From Centroberyx gerrardi (lineage: Eukaryota > Chordata > Actinopteri > Beryciformes > Berycidae): a stretch of 64,000 nt of DNA. Position 1 is the first letter of the stretch; every line of letters starts with the position of its first letter. The notes under the pieces were generated by a model that did no database searches, was not told the DNA's origin, and saw nothing but the letters and a program-made list of their open reading frames with translations. Both the position numbers and the translations under genes were made by a program. The stretch spans positions 5,284,001-5,348,000 of the forward strand of contig NC_136006.1 of NCBI RefSeq assembly GCF_048128805.1, written 5' to 3'. Shown in pieces: positions 1 to 11,092 of the stretch.

Positions 1-503
1 CAATACCGTTAAATTCCTCTGTTGTCATTTCCCGGAAATTACGTTTAGCCGTTTGAAAACATGGCAGGTGAATTATCTGTTGGCTAATCTCTTCATCCGC
101 CCGGACGCTGAGGAGCTCTCTTATTTCCACGTCTGTCCAATTCGACATTTTTGCCAATCCTTCGTCAAAATGCTACTGCCCGTTGTGGTTTGTATTTCCC
201 TCCTACATGTGGTCACAGCCGGTGCGGATCAACTCGTCACCTTATGAACCTTATGATTGGCTCACACAGTTCAACAACAGAGTGTCCTACGTCAGAGCAG
301 CCACATTCCTGCTTGTGCCGTTAATGTTATGGAATTGTTCGCACATATGATTGATACAGAACTTTGCCAGAAATGTTACAACGTACAACTTGAGCAGTTA
401 AATTGCTGGAACTGATTTGCCGGCATTTTGACACCGGCTCCTATTCACACATGACCTCTGTGCTGTTAAATGTACGGAACAGGGTGCATGTGTGAAAGGG
501 GCT
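1..503. mobile_element. Right-hand part of a TIR DNA transposon (block A copy)
   Basis: This stretch is nearly identical to 18804-19326. It ends in TGTGAAAGGGGCT, the inverse of the AGCCCCTTTCACA that opens the full copy at 18673. The left end lies outside the window. I see no transposase, so it is probably non-autonomous; the superfamily is unresolved. The short open frame at 53-247 lies inside this repeat and is not a gene. Confidence 0.6.
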
Positions 504-769
504 TGTGTGTAATTGAGGCGTTGAGCAAAGGTTCCTTAAGGAACTGGTTTCTGTTTGCCGTCGAGGGGGGTTCTACCAGCATTGCATTCTGAGGAACCCC
601 TGAACGAGCCAAGAGGAATCTCTTATTTTTAGTACTGCCTCAGAAGGAACTGATTGCGTGAGAAGTCCAGCTACGAGGAATGCCAATGGAATGATGAAAA
701 CAAAGTTGACAGCCATACCACAATGACGTGTGAGGATGATACAGTAATTAGAGTACCACTGGACCACTC
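504..769. repeat. Spacer shared by blocks A and B
   Basis: This non-coding sequence lies between the TIR element and the 5'-truncated L2. It is almost identical to 19327-19604, so it was part of the same segmental duplication. I see no gene in it. Confidence 0.5.
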
Positions 770-1238
770 CTGTTCTCTCTCTACATGTTACCCCTGGGGC
801 ATGTAATCCGCAGGCATAATGTGAGCTTCCATTCCTATGCAGATGACACTCAGTTGTACCTCTCTTTTAACCCCAATGATTTTTATCAAATGAATACACT
901 CAACGACTGCATCTTTGACCTCAAATGCTGGATGGCCCAGAACTTTCTGAAGCTAAATATTGATAAAACTGAGGTAATTATTATTGGCCCTGGAACAGCT
1001 AATCCTTATACCTCAAAACATCTGGGCTCTCTGTCCCAAAATATAGGCCAAAACTGCAAAAATCTTGGTGTCACCTTTGATAACCAACTCAGCTTGAACA
1101 AGCATGTTAACACAGTTGTCCAGTCTTGTTTTTTGCAGCTCAGGAGACTCTCCAAGATCAGTTCAATTTTATCCAGGAGAAATCTAGAGACTGTCATACA
1201 TGCTTTTATTTCCTCTTGTTTGGACTATTGTAACTTTC
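770..1238 (+). pseudogene. L2-type LINE reverse transcriptase fragment (block A)
   Basis: This is the C-terminal part of a non-LTR reverse transcriptase. The open frame begins in the [14 protein letters not shown] region and shows the catalytic-loop motif YADDTQLY, then the thumb stretch LKLNIDKTEVIIIG. This wording is typical of L2 (CR1-group) LINEs in fish. The element is 5'-truncated, as usual for LINEs. At 1238 the frame is cut by a BEL LTR that begins TGTTAAAAAGG, and the 3' end of the same L2 reappears at 6309. The longer copy at 19605-20777 shows what is missing: about 630 bp of the L2. It is a dead repeat, not a host gene. Confidence 0.85.
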
Positions 1239-1783
1239 TGTTAAAAAGGCCGTCTGTTCCTTTAAGCCAGTTGCCTTGTGCCCTCTGGCCTGTGGGAAAG
1301 GTCACCCAAGTCTTCGCTGGAGCTGACAGCCGAGTCCGGTCAGCTGATGTATTGGTAAAGGATAGGACGTACACCCGGCCTGTAACGAGGCTCATCAGTC
1401 TCCCTGCCCTTGCTGAAGAGGAGTGATCGTTGCCCGCTCATAGGGACCTTATGGCCTTTTCAGATGTTCAAATTCACTCTGTGAATTTGGGGGCGGCTGT
1501 TAAAAAGGCCGTCTGTTGCTTTAAGACTGTGGGGACTGCGTGCCTCCGTCTCACACGAAGAACAACGAGGAGTAGACCGGCTCGCGAACAGTATGGGGAG
1601 TCGCGAGTCACCAAGAACTGTTAGTTAAATGGTTTAAATACCACAGTTTAGTGTTCATTAGTTTAGTTAAGGTGTGATTTGTGCGTCCATGAAAACCAAA
1701 CCACAAGTTTCACTACCACTGGTTTAACTATCATAAGTTAATTAGACTACAAGCATAAATAAAAGAACCCTTTACTGCAAAAA
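1239..1783 (+). repeat. BEL LTR-like leader with a repeated start
   Basis: The block opens TGTTAAAAAGGCCGTCTGTT at 1239, and nearly the same words recur at 1497, so the LTR start is present twice, about 258 bp apart. An AATAAA signal lies near 1758, before the coding region. No 3' LTR remains for comparison, so the exact LTR limits are uncertain. Confidence 0.55.
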
Positions 1784-1925
1784 GGCCTGGTTATTGGAAC
1801 CCCTCTTCTACGACAATCCCAGATTTCTAACCGGACTCTCCGCAGTGATTTGGACTGTCCCATCACCACAAAGTTCAATATTTTTCAATGGTCCTTCGAG
1901 CCGGATAGCAAATTGCTGTGGAAAG

Positions 1926-2424
1926 ATGCAATACCCTGAGCCAGATGAGATGGTCACCCGACCCAAAAGACAGGGAACAGTTCCCTCCCACCTGTCGGAC
2001 TCAGACCTAACCGGACCGGGGTCCCAGAGGCGGTTCCATACCCCAGTTCCCCAGAACACACAAGAAGACGAGCAGGAGTCACTGGGAATAGAGGCACCCT
2101 CCAGGGCCACGACGCCAATCAGCCAAGGCAGTGCACCAGACAGGAGCGTGCTGGCAGAGATGCTGGAGGATATGAAGGGTGACAATGAGGATCTCCGCAG
2201 ATGTCCGCAGTGGAGATGCGAAAGCCTTTCGCCTGTTTGCTCTCCATGTACGCTCACTGGTGGGCATGCTAGAACAGCTGGGGGCGAGAGGCCGCGTGGA
2301 GCTGCAGTGTGGTTCCCATGTGTCCAGGCTGCTGGGTAAGCTACCCCATGACCTCACTGCCAGCTTCAAGAGATTCATCCACCCCATGAGAGTAGCTATC
2401 CCCATGCTCATTGACTTTGCTTAG
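1926..2424 (+). pseudogene. BEL gag N-terminal region, frameshifted
   Basis: A likely gag start is the ATG at 1926 (MQYPEPDEMVTRPKRQ). The frame runs to about 2190 and then shifts into the frame of 2179-2424, which reads MLEQLGARGRVELQ and later LPHDLTASFKRF before a TAG at 2422. The gag sequence then resumes in the next open frame. This is a capsid-type structural protein remnant with little sequence signature; the call rests on its position between the LTR and the zinc-knuckle region. Confidence 0.6.
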
Positions 2425-3390
2425 TGGCTGGATTATGAGCTTGAAGTGCAGGAGGACAGTGTGAAGTGTGTCAGCTACAAGAGAGAGGAGTCATTCAGTA
2501 GAAAGAAAGAGAACCGGAGAGACTCAAAGAAAATCAGCAAGACCACCACCATTCTCCTGGGTAGAGAGAAGGCTGCAGAGACAAGTACCCCTGCATCCCC
2601 GCCCGCGACGGAGCCTTCAGCCAACAGCCACAGTAAGATGAAGGGGAGAGCCTACTGTCCATACTGCGACAACAACAATCACTTTCTGAACAGCTGTGCT
2701 AACTTCAAGCAGCTGAACAGAGAGCAGAAGGTGTCGTGGATCAGAAGTAACAACAGGTGTTGGCGTTGTGGCCGCGGCCATCAAGCAGCTAAGTGCACAC
2801 TGAAGGCCCCCTGCAAGACGTGCAACAGAAGACATCTGCTTGTGCTGCACGAGGTGAACGAGAGAACAGAGGGTGAATCGTCAGCGACAGCCACGGCAGA
2901 GAACTGTCTCGTGAACACAGCCAGCAAAGTCCTGTACGTCGACCGCCCAGCATACGACTGTAAAGTGCTCCTGAAGATCAGCAAGGTCATCATAAGGAAT
3001 GGCGACAGGTCGTTGGAGGCGTATGCTGTCCTAGATGACGGATCAGAGCGGACCATTCTTCTCCATGCAGCAGCAAAGCAGTTAGGCCTTAAAGGCAAGC
3101 CGGAAGAGTTAGCCCTCCGAACAGTCAGACAGGAGCTGCAGATGCTTCACGGGGTTGCCGTATCCTTCACCATATCCCCTGTTGCTGAGCCGAAGAAGAG
3201 GTATAAGATCCAGCGTGCATTCTCTGCCGAGCAGCTAGGGCTGGCAGAGCACACCCATCCCGTCAGTACACTGCAGCAGAAGTACAGACATCTAGCCGGG
3301 TTGCCTCTCCAGTCGCTGAATAGAGTTCACCCAGTGCTGCTGATCGGCTCTGACCGCACACACCTCATCACCCCCATAGAGCCTGTTTGA
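2425..3390 (+). pseudogene. BEL gag zinc knuckles and aspartic protease
   Basis: The frame follows the TAG at 2422. It has a basic stretch, then the BEL-type Cys/His cluster around 2650-2850 (YCPYCDNNNHFLNSC, then CWRCGRGHQAAKC, then CKTCNRRH). After that comes a retropepsin-like domain with the active-site words AVLDDGSERT (about 3025-3055), as in the A16/DUF1758 proteases of BEL/Pao elements. It stops at TGA 3388-3390, directly before the reverse transcriptase frame, which starts in phase at 3391. The stop may be a decay mutation. Confidence 0.82.
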
Positions 3391-4554
3391 TTGGGCCCGC
3401 CTGGTGGGCCAGCTGCCGTGAGGACACGCCTGGGATGGACTCTGCAAGGCCCAGCTCAAGATATCAAGCTCAGCTTTGATGTGCCACAGTGCCTCTTCAC
3501 ATCCACATCGTCCCCGACAGACCTGTTCTCGCATGTGGAGAAGTTGTGGCAGATGGACGTGCTTCCATATCGTAGTGAGAAGTTGGCTGTGAGATCACGT
3601 CAAGACCAGGAAGCCGTGCGCCTCCTGGAAGAGCAGACGGTGAGAGTGAACGTCGACGGCATCGAGTGCTACGCCACACCTCTCCTTCGAGTCAAGAACA
3701 TGCCTCAGCTACATGCCTCACCGGAAGCCGTGCTGCCGCAGCTGAGGGGCATTGAGAAACGGTTGGCGAAGGCCCCGGAACAAGCCGCTGCCTACCAGGC
3801 AGAGATTCACAAGCTAGAAGAGGCAGGCTATGCTGTGAAGTTGGAGCCACATCAGGTGGAAAAGACAGAGGAGGTTTGGTATATACCACACCATATAGTC
3901 CATCATAATGGAAAGAACAGGGTGGTGTATAACTGCTCCTTCCAGTACCAAGGCCACAATCTGAACGAGCTCCTACTTCCAGGCCCTACCCTAGGCCCCT
4001 CGCTACTGGCTGTGCTGCTGCGCTTCCGAGAGCGCTCCATCGCCTTCAGCAGTGACATCCGCGGGATGTTCCACCAAGTGCGGCTGCTCCCGACGGATAG
4101 ACCACTGTTGCGGTTCTTGTGGAGGGACCAGCGAGACAGCCCACCGAGCGTGTATGAGTGGCGAGTACTCCCCTTTGGAACGACCTGCAGTCCCTGTTGT
4201 GCGACTTTTGCATTGCAGAAGCACGTGCTGGACCACAGCCATCCAGAGGAGGACGTCCAAGCTGCCATAAAAGGGTCATTCTATGTGGACAACTGTCTAC
4301 AGAGCCTCACCTCAAGAGAAGCTGCCACGGCTCTAGTAGACAGACTGCGCCATCTCCTAGCCGAAGGGGGATTCGAGCTGAGACAGTGGGCAAGTAATGA
4401 TCCATCCATCATTAACCACCTCCCCTCCGAAGCCAGGTCAGACAGCTGTGAGTTATGGCTCGGCCAGATGTCCAGGAGCCGGCCCTCGGTCTGCACTGGC
4501 ACTGCCAGTCTGACACCCTCGCATACAAGCATCGCCTGGTTGATTGTTTTGTAG
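3391..4554 (+). pseudogene. BEL reverse transcriptase
   Basis: This encodes the fingers and palm of a BEL/Pao reverse transcriptase: RTRLGWTLQGP near the start, VWYIPHHIVHHNGKNRVVYN, FSSDIRGMFHQVRL (first catalytic Asp), LPFGTTCSPCCATFAL, and FYVDNCLQSL. The last is the YxDD box with the second Asp replaced by Asn. The frame then drifts out of register at about 4455-4550, where the coding signal moves to the next frame. It is a defective polymerase. Confidence 0.85.
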
Positions 4555-6308
4555 CCACGATGAGGAACATATACAGAGTCTTAGCCAGCCAATATGATCC
4601 CCTCGGCTACATAGTGCCATACACAATCAGAGCAAAAGTCCTTGTGCAGCGTTTGTGGGACAAGGATAGAGAGTGGGATGACCCGCAGCTACCAGAGGAG
4701 CTGCTGTGTTCATGGCGCTCATGGGAGGCAGAGCTGGAACACCTGCCGAAGATTAAGCTGCCCAGGTGCTACTCCAGCCCCGAGATGGACCACCCCAGTA
4801 GTATGAGAGACATCCATGTGTTCTGCGATGCCTCAGAGCAGGCATATGGATCTGTGGCTTATCACAGGACTGAGAACCCGGAGGGCAATGTGGAGGTCTC
4901 CTTCCTTGCCGCACGGTCCCGCGTCACTCCCAAGAAGCAGCAATCCATCCCTCGCCTGGAGCTGTGTGCGGCCCTCACTGGTGCGCAGCTCTTAAAGGTC
5001 ATAGCCACCGAGTTGACCCTCCCCATCCGTAGCTGCATATTATGGTCTGACTCACTGACTGTTCTCACCTGGTTGTCATCAGACTCGTGTCACTACAAAG
5101 TTTTTGTGGGCACTCGAGTGGAAGAGATCCAAGAGCTGACAGGATCTGCTACATCGCGATACGTGCCATCAGGAGACAATCCTGCTGACGACATCACTCG
5201 AGGACTCGCTCTTCGGGACCTGTGTGATGGCAGCAGGTGGACCCATGGCCCAGCATTCCTGAAGCTGCCACCGGATGAATGGTCTGAGCAGCCATGTCCG
5301 CTCTGCAACGAGCCCGAGAGTGAGATGAGACAACCTGCTGTTGCTGTTCTGACAACCTCAGTTTCATCCCTGCCAGATCCACAGCAACACCAGACCCTGT
5401 GCGACTACCTGGAAGCCACCGCCCGCCAGCTTCATGGGGCGGCGGACCCGGCAATCCCTATGACAGCTGATGCCTATGCTGTTGCTGAACTGGAAGCCCT
5501 GCGACAGGCACAGAGAGACTCCTTTCCTGATGAGGTAGCCCAGCTAACGGCCAGTAAACCAATGGCAAAATCCAACCGCCTCATGTCACTTGCCCCAGAG
5601 CTCGACAAGGCAACAGGACTGATCAGAGTGGTTGGCCGTCTCCGCCGCAGCAGTGACCTCACATCAGACGCAATTCACCCTATCGTCCTTGACCCTCAGC
5701 ATCCCCTCACCAGGTTGATCATACAGGATTATGATGACAAGCTACATCATCCCGGGCCGGAAAGGGTGTTTGCAGACATCAGGAGACGATATTGGGTGCT
5801 ATGTGGGCGTGAGGCAGTGCGCCGCTACCAGAGGAAGTGTGCTGGGTGCAGGAAGTGGAGAGGGCGTCCAGATCCACCCAAGATGGCTGACCTGCCCCCA
5901 GCGAGACAGCGTATCTTCAAGCCCGCCTTCTACTCCACAGGCGTTGATTGTTTTGGGCTATACATCATTAAGGTCGGGCGCAGGAATGAGAAGAGGTGGG
6001 GAATACTGTTTAAATGTATGACCACCCAAGCAGTCCATGTAGACCTTCTCACCAGCATAGATACTGATGCGTTCCTGATGGCTCTGAGACGCTTCATAGC
6101 CTGGCGGGGAAGGCCTCATGAGCTCCTGTGCGACCAAGGCACAAATTTCAGAGGAGGAGAAAGAGAGCTTCAGCAATCCTTCACGGCCCTCCATCCCGAG
6201 CTTCAAGATCAATTAGCCAGCCAGCAGATCAGATTCGCCTTCAACCCTCCGGGATCTCCACATTTGGGAGGTTGTTGGGAGAGAGAGATTCGCTCTCTCA
6301 AATTTTAA
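4455..6308 (+). pseudogene. BEL RT connection, RNase H and integrase, truncated
   Basis: The frame begins around the frameshift and reads YRVLASQYDPLGYIVPYTIR, typical of the BEL thumb/connection. The RNase H-like part has VFCDASEQAYGSVAY and LWSDSLTVLTWL. A zinc-binding integrase N-terminus follows (HHPGPERV, then CAGCRKWRGR near 5740-5870). The integrase core shows the acidic residues in VDCFG, CDQGTNFRGG and GGCWEREI. The frame ends within about ten residues of the last Glu, at the junction with L2 3' sequence, so the integrase tail is missing. Confidence 0.87.
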
Positions 6309-6422
6309 AAGTTTTAAATTTTCAAAGTTTTAAAATTGTTTTTACTATTGTTGTCCACCATTTTTATTTTGTCCTGTGAAGCACATTGTAACTTTGTTTT
6401 GAAAGGTGCTATATAAATAAAG

Positions 6423-6459
<37 letters not shown>

Positions 6460-6460
6460 T
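6309..6460 (+). repeat. L2 LINE 3' end with ATT microsatellite
   Basis: The stretch matches the 3' tail of the block B L2 (about 20690-20777 plus 22651-22690). It includes GCTATATAAATAAAG followed by an (ATT)n run at about 6425-6457, the usual simple-repeat tail of this LINE type. It belongs to the L2 started at 770. Confidence 0.75.
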
Positions 6461-7042
6461 AGAGTATGAAGGGCGAGGCATGATTAAAGCATAGATATTC
6501 AACCGTGTGCCATGGAGTTACCATAAAATTGCATCCATTTGTTGTTGATAGTGTTATGTTGAAGTGTTTATATCCATCCATCCATTTTCTAGCCACTTAC
6601 CTGGGTCAGGGTCGCGGTGGCAACAGGGCAAGCAGAGCAAGCCTACTAACTTAAACCTAACTTCACTGAACGGGACACTCTCCAGACCTCAGCTGCACCT
6701 TGATATCATGTCCACTGATATTATGAACAGGAGGGGGGACAAAGCGCATCCTTGTCAGTCTGATGCCCATCTTGAATTTGCTTGACTTAATGGCAAGAAT
6801 GCAAACACAGCTCTCACTCCAAGTGTATAGGGACAGAATGGGTCGCAACTTAAGTCAAGTTTATTTATCTAGCCCAAAATCACAGTTACTGTCTCAAAGG
6901 GTTTCACAATGCCCACATTTTGAAACAATAAATGAAACAACACCCCCTAACCTTACACCCTCAATGAAAACAAAGCAAAACTCCCAGGAAAAACTCCTAG
7001 TAAGGAAAAAAAAAGGGAAGAAGCCTTGGTAAGGTTTTCTAC
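6461..7042. repeat. Interspersed repeat cluster shared by blocks A and B
   Basis: Near-identical to about 22691-23275. It contains the common fish word CATCCATCCATTTTCTAGCC and a CAAGTTTATTTATCTAGCCC-type unit. The small open frames here (6564-6785, 6763-7032) recur exactly in block B and are repeat-derived, not genes. Confidence 0.6.
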
Positions 7043-7457
7043 TGACACACGTCTGCTGTTAGGAGTGGTCAGAAAATCAACGCGCATTCTCTTGTTCTCA
7101 ATGTCATGGTTCGTCCTTTTATTGGACAACAAACAGAAAATAAATAAATTCAACTTCAAACAAAAAGGATGGCTCTGTATAACAAATGACTAGTTGTGTG
7201 GTTGAAAATTGTTTGCCCTTCCGCTCTCGTGAACACCTGTTCACCTGTCCTAAATCAAAGGGGTGCCTACAGATGACATCACCCTATCAAACATCAGATC
7301 ATCATAATTATCACAATAATAGCAACAACATGCAAAACAACAGAAACCTCGACATAGGACATCCCAACACATGATCAGCATAATTCACAACAGAAAATGC
7401 ATGATGTCTCAACATAATTATGAATCAATAAGGAAAATCTGCAAAATGGCTTCAACA
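7043..7457 (-). mobile_element. BEL solo LTR
   Basis: This 415 bp sequence is TG...CA bounded and matches the 415 bp 3' LTR at 23276-23690. Flanks TCTAC (7038-7042) and TCTGC (7458-7462) look like a 5-bp target duplication with one change. On the minus strand it reads TGTTGAAGCC at its start, carries CCAATAAAAGG as a likely polyadenylation signal, and ends in GTGTCA. No internal region is attached, so it is a solo LTR. Confidence 0.75.
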
Positions 7458-7462
7458 TCTGC

Positions 7463-7751
7463 CTCACACCACTTTCACATCTGCCAGTGCCAGTGAAGAT
7501 GATTGTCACCGTTAAGATTAGGCTGTAACTTTGGAAACAAATAATGAGTTTAACTTCTTCAGACCTTTTTAAAGAGCCATCAGTTTGTTGATGTTGATGT
7601 CAGTTTATTTATTCACTAAAATATTTTACAAATTATCTCCTTATTGTAATGCAGCACTGCTTTCAGTGTGTAACATTTTGGATAAATAATGTATTTAATG
7701 AAGAGATAACAGTGTGTGCTTTATTGGGTTTGTATGTGTGGAGACATTTGT
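7463..7751. other. No gene seen
   Basis: AT-rich sequence between block A and gene unit 1. I see no coding or repeat structure I can support. Confidence 0.4.
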
Positions 7752-8349
7752 TGAAGATGCTCTTTGGTTTGGAGTTTTTGCTTTCAATGAAAAGAGAGTT
7801 CCAAGGCAGTATTCAAGCAAAAAATTTAAAATCCTTTATTGAATGACTAGTTCAAAACAACATATTAAAATTAACTCCAAAGTATTTTGGCTATACTGTG
7901 GCCTTCATCAGGGAGTAACACACCAAACTGTATGATGAACATGAAGAACAAAAACACTTCACTTATATATATATATATGCTACAGATGCTTATGATAATG
8001 CTGCACTACTGTGCTCATAATTATTAGTTAGGTTAATCTCATGTAACATCAAAGTGTAATACAAGATGTTTCGCCGTAAAATGTTTCAGCAGTTTTGAGA
8101 AATAAAAAATCTATTGACAGACATGAAAAACAAACAACCTTATAAAATATAACATCATTATAATATGAAGGAAAGTGAAAAATCATAATTCCTCCAATTT
8201 AACCAATACCATCCAACATTTTTGTAAGCTTAGGCTTAGGCTTTTGCCTGTCATCTGCATCTGCCTGCTATAGAATAACCTAGGCATAACTTGGGCCCCC
8301 AAGCTCTAATAGAGGAAACAGCTGCATTTTGGATATTCTTGTAAAAGTC
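7752..8349 (-). other. 3' region of HSPA12-like gene, unit 1
   Basis: Minus-strand downstream sequence of the HSPA12-like gene, matching 37415-38403 in unit 2 in inverted order. AATAAA on the minus strand (7835-7840) is the likely polyadenylation signal. A short TA repeat lies at 7966-7978. The similarity between units stops near 7752, which marks the edge of the duplicated unit. Confidence 0.6.
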
Positions 8350-11092
8350 TTATGCTGTGCTCATGAAGTCAATCTTGATAGATCCTGTTGAGTTGGAATC
8401 TATGTCAGTGGCTGTGGCTTGTATTTCTGTGGAGCCAAACTTGATTTCTAATTTGATCTCGCGATCCGTGCCACGTTTAGTGCCAGGCATGCTAACATCA
8501 AATGAACCAACTGGGTCAATTCCCCATTCATCCACATACTTAGGATCTTTTCTCTCTGTGCGATAAAAAGGAAATGTTGCCGATGTCTGATCTGCTTCTA
8601 TTGGAGAGAAGATGTGCTCTTTGGTTTCATTCCAACCCACATTTTGATCAATTTCCACCAGTTTCATGAAAACATCATCACACCAGTCACCCTCTTTGTT
8701 TGAGAGCTTGTTTTCTGCCTTATGCTTGGACTCGTCAAACCTCTCACACATACCAACTCCATAAGTAAAGGCACTTTTTCGTGATGCCACAACCTCTGGA
8801 TGTCTTCCAAACATGACAGCTCCCTTCATGATTGCTTCTTGGGCCTTAAAAGGGCACAACACTTTGCACTGACTGCCAAACTGCTTGTTAATGTGTTTGC
8901 GCAGAATCACACTTGAGGCATAGCCCCCCACTAACAGAATGTATTCAATTCTTAAATCTTTCTTCAAGATTTCTCTGAGATTTTTAGTGATCCCGCTAAG
9001 ACTCTCATCAAAGAAAGACTTCATTTTCTCTTTTGAGATTATGATTGCCCCGTCATCCCAGGATGCACCTTGCACTGTCTGGAAGAACATTTCTATGTTT
9101 TGCCTTTTCTGAGCTAATGCTGCTAAGTTAAACGGGCAGGAAATCTCCACATCCTCTTCCACACATTTAAGAACCGAGAAGTTGTACATCATCCTCTGAC
9201 ACTCGCTGGGATAACTTCTTTCATACTCATCCCAGAGGTCATCAGAGAATATTTCTTTGAGGAAACTTTTGAACTTTTTGTCAACATTTTGCCCTCCCAG
9301 GTCATTACCAGAGGCCCTGTCCAGCTCCTTCAGGGCTCCTCCACCCAGCACTTCATGTACAGTTATGTCAATAGTTCCACCTATAAGACAAAAAGTCTGC
9401 AATTAAAACTGCTGAGCAACTACAGCATTTGAGCTAACATAAGTTCCTACAAATATGGACATTATTACCTAAATAAAAATTATGCTTAATAATAAATATT
9501 TTGCAGTCTAGATCAAATTTGAAATGGGAAATAGCAAATTTGCACAATTGTGTATGCTGTTGCCTGTGGAAATGCAACCAGATTTTAAAGCTTATGTCTG
9601 GAAAAGAAAAAAGGTTTGTATATTTACTAACAGCACCACATACCTCCACAATCGACAACAATGTATTGTGTTCCAGGAGCTTGCTCTAGTGTGTTTTGGT
9701 CAACGTTCTCTGCTATGAAACCATCAGATGGGAGCTTCTTACACCAGACTGAGGCTGCCTCGGGTTCCAGAGCTATTACCAACCTGTCTGCTTTGTGTTC
9801 AGTCACAATACCAGCCTAGAAATAAAATAAGTCACACATTCTTGTTAATATGAGGAAGAAAATGTGGATTGTATATTTTGCCAATCATGTCATTATTTAA
9901 ATGCTAGCTTAAATTATAGTTTAAATGCACTTACCTCAGTTGCAGCTTCTCTCATGAACTGCTTTGCAGAAGGATCCCAGATAGCAGGCACAGTCAGCAC
10001 CCAGGTGAAATCAGAGGCGGTGAACTTCCTCCCAGCTGTGTTGTCACTGATGGTTTTCAGTGCATGTTCCTTCAGGTAGCGCAGGGTTTCTATCATTACC
10101 TTCAAAGCACTCATCGACTTGCCATTTGCGGCTGCAATCATTACGTCCCTGTTGAGTTGCTGGTGATGATTGACAAGATGTTAGTTCAAATATTCTTAGA
10201 GCTGGAACCTTATTTCTAAAGTCATCACACAAAACATTGCCATTTGAGTCAGATTGAACCAGGAGTTAACATGGAAGATGCTTCTCTATTCTCATGTTGT
10301 TGTGTGTTTGCCCTCTACCACTGTGCCATGGTTTAACTTCCAAATTACTGTGTGGTGATGTAAAGGAGTCAGACTTGGAAGGTCTGAAATCAAAATAGCC
10401 TATGACCCATTTTTAGCACTGAGTAACACTGCAGAATATGACACTGGGACACCAAGTGAGATACTGAGATTCAACCACCATTATAAACATGGTGTGAGGG
10501 TAGAACAACCGAAGTGAAAGAGCTACTTTCCAGCTTCAACCAACACTCAACTCTGATTCAATTCTCTTCTTTCTTTTGACTCGGCACTAAAGGTAAGTTT
10601 ATCTTTTTTCCCTCCTGAAACTGTGCAATGCAGCTTTACAACAACATCTTGGAATAAGTGTAATTTCTAGGTGGCTCTGATGTGTGGGTAATAACAAGGC
10701 ATATGTTTTTTTAATGTAATCTGTATCATAGGAACATTCTGCCTTAATTCATGAGGCATACAAATGTAAAACTACTGTACATTTAGATTTACAGACCACT
10801 CTTTACTCACTTTTCCATAGAGTGCCATCTTAAAGTTTTCAAAGAGGTAGTTTTTCTTTGCTTCTTCGCTACGCATTTTAGTGTATGCCATTTTGGCATC
10901 ATAACCAAACTTGAGGAATTTTTCATCTTCATCGAAAAGAGTGCAGGTAGGAGTCTTCAAGGTTTCAAATCCATGCTCTTTTCCCCAGGATTTCACAGAG
11001 GGTTCTGTTTGTGCCTCTCTGGGTGACACACTGAAGGCATATCCACTGTATGCAGTACCAAAGTCTATCGCTATGATAAACGAATCACCCAT
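8350..11092 (-). CDS. HSPA12A/B-like Hsp70-fold ATPase, copy 1
   Basis: Four coding exons on the minus strand: 11092-10811, 10159-9935, 9815-9644, 9380-8350, all with GT/AG borders and matching phases, giving about 569 residues. Human HSPA12A/B are nearer 680, so this is a shorter HSPA12-like form. Exon 1 begins MGDSFIIAIDFGTAYSGYAF, the phosphate-1 loop of the actin/Hsp70 ATPase fold. The exon 3/4 junction gives VVDCGGGTIDITVHEV (phosphate 2). Exon 4 has ILLVGGYASSVILRKHI (adenosine motif), and the protein ends KIDFMSTA. It lacks a classical Hsp70 substrate-binding domain, as HSPA12 members do. Likely a cytosolic ATP-binding protein; its partner is unknown. Exon 2 has one codon more than copy 2. 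It lies head-to-head with the coiled-coil gene at 11578. Confidence 0.9.

Larger units (their letters stand above)
1239..6308 (+). mobile_element. BEL/Pao LTR retrotransposon, 3'-truncated, inserted in L2
   Basis: The element carries an LTR-like leader (1239 to about 1783), gag, protease, reverse transcriptase, RNase H and integrase in BEL/Pao order on the plus strand. It stops abruptly at about 6308, just after the third acidic residue of the integrase, and joins the L2 3' end. The integrase C-terminus, the 3' LTR and about 630 bp of L2 are therefore gone, probably through one deletion. The frame is broken by a frameshift and stops (about 2190, 2422, 3388, 4455-4550). It is a defective copy. 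Confidence 0.88.

Noticed and set aside
6564..7032. Small open frames repeated at 22797-23265
   Set aside because: They are identical because the repeat block is duplicated; codon pattern and lack of domains argue against genes.
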